DNA from: an uncultured Bacillota bacterium
GTDB taxonomy: Bacteria; Bacillota; Clostridia; Oscillospirales; Oscillospiraceae
Direction: 5' to 3'
DNA length: 64,000 nt
NCBI GenBank assembly: GCA_947073765.1
Contig: CAMTMZ010000004.1
Span: 1 to 64,000 of the forward strand
In this document: positions 58,486 through 64,000 of the stretch, one piece after another
How the letters are laid out: each line of letters starts with the position of its first letter
Numbering within the stretch: the first letter of the stretch is position 1
Program-made: the position numbers and the translations under genes
Notes under the pieces: generated by a model
The model's database searches: none
What the model was told of the DNA's origin: nothing
The model's input: only the letters and a program-made list of their open reading frames with translations

Positions 58486-61242
58486 ATGGACTACAACAAG
58501 ACGATTAATTTGCCCAAGACCGACTTTCCCATGCGGGCAGGGCTGCCCGCCCGGGAGCCCGACATGCTGAAACGCTGGGAGGATCTCGACTTATACCACG
58601 AGCTGCTGAAAAAGAACGAAGGGAAACCCCTTTACAGCCTTCACGACGGTCCTCCCTTCTCCAACGGCGCCCTGCACATGGGCCACGCCCTGAACAAATC
58701 CATTAAGGACTTCATCACCCGCGCCGCCGCCATGCGGGGGTATCTCACCCCCTATATTCCCGGCTGGGACAACCACGGGATGCCCATTGAGAGCGCCATT
58801 ATCAAGCAGAACAAGCTCAACCGCAAGGCCATGTCCGTCCCCGAGTTCCGCACCGCCTGCCACGAGTTCGCCCAGCACTACGTGGACGTACAGCGGGAGG
58901 GCTTCAAGCGGATGGGCGTTATCGGCGACTGGGAGAACCCCTACCTGACCATGGCCCCCTCCTTCGAGGCCGAGGAGGTGAAAATCTTCGGGGCGATGTA
59001 CAAAAACGGCTATATCTACAAGGGCCTCAAGCCGGTGTACTGGTGCCCCCACGACGAGACCGCCCTGGCCGAGGCGGAGATCGAGTACCAGGACGACCCG
59101 GTTACTACCGTCTATGTGAAGTTCCCCATGTTGATGGACAACGCCAAGCTAACCCACCTAGCCCCTGCGAACCTCTTTTTCCTCATCTGGACCACCACCA
59201 TCTGGACCCTGCCCGGCAACCTGGCCATCGCCCTCCACCCCCGGGAGAGCTACGCCATCGTCCAGGCGGACAACGGAGAACAGTATATCCTGGCCGAGGC
59301 CCTGGTGGAGAAGGTCATGAAAGTGGGCGGCGTGGAGAACTACAAGATTCTGGAGACCCACCCCGGCAGCTTCTTTGAGAATATGGAGGCCGACCACCCC
59401 TTCTTGGACAAGACCAGCCGTCTGGTAACTGCCGAGTACGTTACCATGGACTCCGGCACGGGCTGCGTCCACACAGCCCCCGGCTTCGGCGCGGACGACT
59501 ACGAGACCTGCAAGCGGTACAAGATCGACATGGTGGTGCCTGTGGACGACCGGGGCCGCCACACCGACTACGCGGGCAAGTACGCCGGCATGAAGACTGA
59601 CGAGAGCAACCCCGTCATTTTGGCCGACATGAAGGAGAGCGGAGCCCTCTTCGCCAGTGAGGACATTGTCCACTCCTACCCCCACTGCTGGCGGTGCAAG
59701 CATCCTATCATTTTCCGGGCCACCCCCCAGTGGTTCTGTTCCGTGGAGTCCTTCAAGGACGCGGCTGTCTCCGCCTGCGAGGGGGTGCGCTGGGTGCCCG
59801 GCTGGGGCATCGACCGGATGAAATCTATGATTCAGGAGCGGGCCGACTGGTGCATCTCCCGCCAGCGCCGGTGGGGCCTGCCTATCCCGGTGTTCTACTG
59901 CTCGGACTGCGGCAAGCCTATCTGCACCGACGAGACCATCGAGGCCGTGTCCAAGCTCTTCGGCGAGAAGGGCTCCAACGCCTGGTATGAGACCGAGGCG
60001 GCGGACATTCTGCCCAAGGATTTTATCTGCCCCCACTGTGGCAAGTCCGCCGGGTTTACGAAAGAAGAAGATACCCTGGACGGCTGGTTTGACTCCGGCT
60101 CCACCCACTTTGCCTCCATGCAGAAGGACCAGGGCTTTTGGCCCGCCACCGTCTACATGGAGGGGCTGGACCAGTATCGGGGCTGGTTCCAGTCCTCCCT
60201 GCTCACCGCCGTGGGCGCGCTGGGGAAGGGGGCGCCCTTCAAGGAGTGCGTCACCCATGGCTGGACCGTGGACGGCGAGGGCAAGGCCATGCACAAGTCC
60301 CTGGGCAACGGTGTGGACCCCGCCGATATCTTCAAAAAGTATGGCGCGGACCTGATCCGCCTGTGGGCGGGTTCCGCTGACTACCACGTGGACGTGCGCT
60401 GCTCCGACAACATCTTCAAGCAGCTGAGCCAGAACTATCTAAAGTTCCGCAACACCGCCCGGTACTGCCTGGGCAACCTGGACGGCTTCGACCCCAACAA
60501 TCTGGTGGGGCCGGAGGATATGCTGGAGCTGGACCGGTGGGCCGTTACCAAACTGAACGGCCTGATTGAGAAGTGCTTCGCCGCCTACGACAACTATGAG
60601 TACCATGTGGTCTCCCACGCCATCAACGACTTCTGCGTGGTGGAGCTGTCCTCCTTCTATCTGGACATCATCAAGGACCGGCTCTACTGCGAGGAGAAGG
60701 ACGGGCTTCTCCGCCGCTCCGCCCAGACCGCCCTGTTCCTCATCCTGGACACCATGGCCAAGCTCTTCGCCCCCATCCTGGCCTTCACCTGCGACGAGAT
60801 CTGGCTGGCTATGCCCCACCGGGAGGGGGACGACCCCCGGAACGTCCTGCTCAACGAGATGAACAAGCCCTTTACGCAGTACGCCCTGGACGAGGATGCT
60901 ATGGCCGCCTGGAGCGGACTGATCGACGTGCGCGACGCGGTCAATGCGGCTTTGGAGCAGGCCCGGAGCGAGAAGAAGATCGGCAAGAGTCTGGAGGCCA
61001 AGGCAACAATCCCCTCCGGCCGGATTGCCGGAAGCCGGCTGGCCGACCTGGACGAGCTGGCCGACCTGTTGATCGTCTCCCAGGCGGAGGTATCCCCTGA
61101 CGTGACGAACATTCAAGTAGAGCCCGCCGAAGGCCGGAAGTGCGAGCGGTGCTGGAAGGTGCTGCCCACCGTGGGTTCTGACCCCAAGCACCCCACCCTC
61201 TGTCCCCGGTGCGCCAGAGTTGTGCCCGCGGTCGAAATCTAA
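58486..61242 (+). CDS. ileS: Isoleucyl-tRNA synthetase
   Basis: DGPPFSNGALHMGHALNKSIKDF; GWDNHGMPIES; KMSK-like KAMHKSLGN; C-terminal zinc motif CERCW...CPRC. Confidence 0.97.
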   Translation: MDYNKTINLPKTDFPMRAGLPAREPDMLKRWEDLDLYHELLKKNEGKPLYSLHDGPPFSNGALHMGHALNKSIKDFITRAAAMRGYLTPYIPGWDNHGMPIESAIIKQNKLNRKAMSVPEFRTACHEFAQHYVDVQREGFKRMGVIGDWENPYLTMAPSFEAEEVKIFGAMYKNGYIYKGLKPVYWCPHDETALAEAEIEYQDDPVTTVYVKFPMLMDNAKLTHLAPANLFFLIWTTTIWTLPGNLAIALHPRESYAIVQADNGEQYILAEALVEKVMKVGGVENYKILETHPGSFFENMEADHPFLDKTSRLVTAEYVTMDSGTGCVHTAPGFGADDYETCKRYKIDMVVPVDDRGRHTDYAGKYAGMKTDESNPVILADMKESGALFASEDIVHSYPHCWRCKHPIIFRATPQWFCSVESFKDAAVSACEGVRWVPGWGIDRMKSMIQERADWCISRQRRWGLPIPVFYCSDCGKPICTDETIEAVSKLFGEKGSNAWYETEAADILPKDFICPHCGKSAGFTKEEDTLDGWFDSGSTHFASMQKDQGFWPATVYMEGLDQYRGWFQSSLLTAVGALGKGAPFKECVTHGWTVDGEGKAMHKSLGNGVDPADIFKKYGADLIRLWAGSADYHVDVRCSDNIFKQLSQNYLKFRNTARYCLGNLDGFDPNNLVGPEDMLELDRWAVTKLNGLIEKCFAAYDNYEYHVVSHAINDFCVVELSSFYLDIIKDRLYCEEKDGLLRRSAQTALFLILDTMAKLFAPILAFTCDEIWLAMPHREGDDPRNVLLNEMNKPFTQYALDEDAMAAWSGLIDVRDAVNAALEQARSEKKIGKSLEAKATIPSGRIAGSRLADLDELADLLIVSQAEVSPDVTNIQVEPAEGRKCERCWKVLPTVGSDPKHPTLCPRCARVVPAVEI

Positions 61243-61251
61243 AAGGCATGG

Positions 61252-61285
61252 AAAAATCCGGCCCATTGGGCCGGATTTTTTACCC
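61252..61285. terminator. Intrinsic terminator after ileS
   Basis: AAAAATCCGGCCCA-TT-GGGCCGGATTTTTT. Confidence 0.9.
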
Positions 61286-61438
61286 CTTTTTTCCGTTCCC
61301 TGCCGATTCCAGGTAGGCTTCCAGCACCTGGACCGCCAGGGTGGAGACGCTCTTACGCTCGCTTTTGGCCTGGGCCGTCAGGCGCTCTTTCAGGTCTCTG
61401 GTGACACGTATGCCCAGCTGGGCATCGATTTTCGGCAT
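61280..61438 (-). CDS. Small RHH-like protein
   Basis: MPKIDAQLGIRVTRDLKERLTAQAKSERKSVSTLAVQVLEAYLE. Confidence 0.7.
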   Translation of the reverse strand: MPKIDAQLGIRVTRDLKERLTAQAKSERKSVSTLAVQVLEAYLESAGNGKKG

Positions 61439-61750
61439 GGCGATCACTCCTTTGGGGCCATTATACCCTTCAATGGGCCGCTTGTCCAATCATTGTTCTC
61501 CTTGCCGTCGAAGAGGGGGACGCGGGAATTGGAGGAGCTTCAGCCGACCGTGGGGGATGGATGAAAAAAATTTGCGCAAACCTGAGGATTTTCCTTTACA
61601 TCAGGAAAAAACTATGATATATTATCCGGGCACAGTTGACGTGCGCCATCCATCGCTTGGCTGCCGGGATACGGCCCGCGCAGGTGCGCGGGGACTCACC
61701 CGCCCGCTGCCCAGCCCTTGGACAGAACATTTTGAAAGGTGGAATTTCCC

Positions 61751-62017
61751 ATGATCCGCAAGGATGAAAAGACGGCCGTGATTGAGGCCAACCGCACCCA
61801 TGAGACCGACACCGGCTCCCCCGAGGTGCAGATCGCCATTCTCACCGCCCGCATCAACGAGCTGACCCAGCACCTGAAGGTGCACATCCATGACAACCAC
61901 AGCCGCCGGGGCCTGTACAAGATGATCGGCAAGCGCCGCAAGCTGCTGGATTACCTGATGGCCAAGGACATTGAGCGCTACCGCGCCATTATCGCCAAGC
62001 TGGGCATCCGTAAGTAA
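61751..62017 (+). CDS. rpsO: 30S ribosomal protein S15
   Basis: [53 protein letters not shown]. Confidence 0.97.
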   Translation: MIRKDEKTAVIEANRTHETDTGSPEVQIAILTARINELTQHLKVHIHDNHSRRGLYKMIGKRRKLLDYLMAKDIERYRAIIAKLGIRK

Positions 62018-62028
62018 GTTTGTGAAAT

Positions 62029-62060
62029 ATAGGGCGGGCGTTTCTGCGCTCCGCCCTATG
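62029..62060 (+). terminator. Hairpin after rpsO, no strong U-tract
   Basis: ATAGGGCGG...CCGCCCTAT. Confidence 0.5.
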
Positions 62061-62090
62061 TTCGCATATACCCCCGGCGTTTTTGCTGGT

Positions 62091-62175
62091 CTTTTAGCAG
62101 TTGAATATGGAAGCGTCGCGAACAGGCGAGGGGTGGCAGCGTGGACGCATCGCTCCCGTATTCAAGTGCTAAGGG
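62091..62175 (+). promoter_or_regulatory. Long imperfect stem-loop in pnp leader
   Basis: CTTTTAGCA-g-TTGAATATGG...CCCGTATTCAA-g-TGCTAAGGGG. Confidence 0.8.
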
Positions 62176-62214
62176 GCAGTTGGGGCGCCGGAAATACAAC
62201 AAAGGAGTGTCAAC

Positions 62215-64000
62215 ATGTCAACTATCATCAAGCACAAGCAGTTTCCCAAGTTCAAGCGCTGGACCATGGACCTGTGCGGCCGTCCCCTCACCATCGAGGT
62301 GGGGAAGGTGGCCGAGCTGGCCTCCGCCTCCGCCCTGGTGAAGTACGGCGAGACCACCGTGATGGTGGCCGCCACCGTCTCCCCCCGGCCCCGGGACGGC
62401 ATCGACTTCTTCCCCCTGTCTGTGGAGTTTGAGGAGAAGCTCTACGCCGTGGGGCGGATCCCCGGCTCCTTCATGCGCAGAGAGGGCCGGCCCTCCCTGC
62501 CTGCCGTGCTGGCCAGCCGGCTCATCGACCGGCCCATGCGCCCCCTGTTCCCCTATGACTTCCGCAATGACGTGTGCATCCAGTGCACCGTGATGAGCGT
62601 GGACTACGACTGCTCCCCCGAGGTGGCCGCCATGATCGGCGCGTCCGCCTGCGTGAGCTACTCCGAGATCCCCTTCGCCGGGCCCATCGGATGCCTGGAG
62701 GTGGGCTTCTGCGACGGACAGATCGTCCTCAACCCCACCCAGGAGCAGCGGCAGAAATCCCGCATGGACGTGACCGTGGCCGCAACCCGGGAGAAGGTTG
62801 TCATGATCGAGGCCGGGGCCGACGAGATTCCCGACGAGATTATGTTTGCCGGCATCGTGAGGGCCCACGAGGAGATCAGAAAACAAATTGACTTCATTGA
62901 CCAGATCGTCAAGGAGATCGGCAAGCCCAAGATGGAGTATGAGCACGCCCAGTTTAACCAGGAGCTCTTCGACGACATCGTGGCCAGCTTTATGGACGAG
63001 GCCAAGGCCGCCATGGACACCGACGACAAGACCGTCCGGGAGAAGCGGTGGAACGAGATGATTGAGCACTGGCATGAGAAGTATCTGGAGAAGTATCCGG
63101 ATATGGACCAGTACCTGGAGGAGTTCACCTATAAGTTCCAGAAGAAGATTGTCAAGGCCTGGCTGCTGGAGGGCCACCGGGTGGACGGCCGGGCCCAGAA
63201 CGAGATCCGGCCCCTGGCCGCCGAGGTGGGCGTGCTGCCCCGGGTCCACGGCTCCGGCATGTTCACCCGGGGCCAGACCCAGGTGCTGTCGGTGTGTACC
63301 TTGAATACTCTCTCCGCCGCCCAGAAGCTGGACACCATCTGGGAGGAGACCGAGAAGCGCTATATGCACCACTACAACTTCCCCCCCTACTCCGTGGGCG
63401 AGGCCCGGGCCCCCCGGTCCACGAACCGCCGGGAGTATGGCCACGGCTTCCTGGCTGAGCGGGCCCTGGCCCCGGTGCTGCCCAGCGTGGATGAGTTCCC
63501 CTACGCCATCCGGGTGGTCTCTGAGGTGCTGTCCTCCAACGGCTCCACCTCCCAGGGCTCCATCTGCGGGTCCACCCTGGCTCTGATGGACGCCGGCGTG
63601 CCCATCAAGGCCCCCGTGGCCGGCATCTCCTGCGGCCTGATTCAGGACGACAACGGCGGCTTTACCACCTTCATCGACATCCAGGGCGTGGAGGACTTCC
63701 ACGGTGAGATGGACTTCAAGGTGGCGGGCACCAAAGCCGGAATCACCGCCATCCAGATGGACCTGAAGAACGACGGCCTTACCCACGAGATCATCAAAGA
63801 GGCCCTGGACATCACCCGGGACGCCCGGTTCGCCATTCTGGACGAGGTGATGCTGCCCTGTATCGCCGCCCCCCGTGCCGAGGTGTGCAAGTGGGCCCCC
63901 AAGATGATCACCATGAAGATTGACCCCGACAAGATCCGTGAGGTGATCGGCAAGGGCGGCTCTGTGATTCAGAAGATTACCGCCGACTCCGGCGCCCAGA
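62215..64000 (+). CDS. pnp: Polyribonucleotide nucleotidyltransferase, truncated by window end
   Basis: GRIPGSFMRREGRPSLPAVLASRLIDRPMRPLFP; RSTNRREYGHGFLAERAL; IREVIGKGGSVIQKI. Confidence 0.97.
   Translation, partial: MSTIIKHKQFPKFKRWTMDLCGRPLTIEVGKVAELASASALVKYGETTVMVAATVSPRPRDGIDFFPLSVEFEEKLYAVGRIPGSFMRREGRPSLPAVLASRLIDRPMRPLFPYDFRNDVCIQCTVMSVDYDCSPEVAAMIGASACVSYSEIPFAGPIGCLEVGFCDGQIVLNPTQEQRQKSRMDVTVAATREKVVMIEAGADEIPDEIMFAGIVRAHEEIRKQIDFIDQIVKEIGKPKMEYEHAQFNQELFDDIVASFMDEAKAAMDTDDKTVREKRWNEMIEHWHEKYLEKYPDMDQYLEEFTYKFQKKIVKAWLLEGHRVDGRAQNEIRPLAAEVGVLPRVHGSGMFTRGQTQVLSVCTLNTLSAAQKLDTIWEETEKRYMHHYNFPPYSVGEARAPRSTNRREYGHGFLAERALAPVLPSVDEFPYAIRVVSEVLSSNGSTSQGSICGSTLALMDAGVPIKAPVAGISCGLIQDDNGGFTTFIDIQGVEDFHGEMDFKVAGTKAGITAIQMDLKNDGLTHEIIKEALDITRDARFAILDEVMLPCIAAPRAEVCKWAPKMITMKIDPDKIREVIGKGGSVIQKITADSGAQ

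Noticed and set aside
62218-63786. 522-aa minus-strand ORF
   Set aside because: Antisense to pnp; His/Gly/Leu/Val-rich artefact composition.

Overview
This 64 kb window is a chromosomal origin region from a GC-rich clostridial (probably Oscillospiraceae-like) Firmicute. dnaA, dnaN, the S4/YaaA gene, recF, remB, gyrB and gyrA run leftwards. rpmH, rnpA, yidD, yidC, jag, a decarboxylase, holB and ricT run rightwards. DnaA boxes lie on both sides of dnaA. The rest is mostly housekeeping: mnmG, secG, pncB, typA, glyS, rnhA, aspS, hisS, serS, rsmG, parAB plus a Noc-like ParB, xpt with a BMP-type nucleoside ABC importer, ileS, rpsO and pnp (truncated by the window end; a thiolase is truncated by the start). 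There are no rRNAs, no CRISPR array, no prophage and no obvious defence island. The most interesting signals are small or non-coding: a diverged two-copy repeat with compensating stems around an invariant loop (about 944-1243); a LexA-like double operator in front of an unknown small membrane protein (10768-11202); an FMN riboswitch with attenuator before ribU; an Ile T-box before an unknown 86-aa ORF and ileS; a long stem-loop in the rpsO-pnp spacer; a T-box-like attenuator before hisS; three parS-like sites and a candidate Noc site; two divergent RHH/XRE gene pairs around palindromes; and a family of related terminator hairpins. All calls come from reading the sequence and the supplied ORF translations. 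No database search was run.
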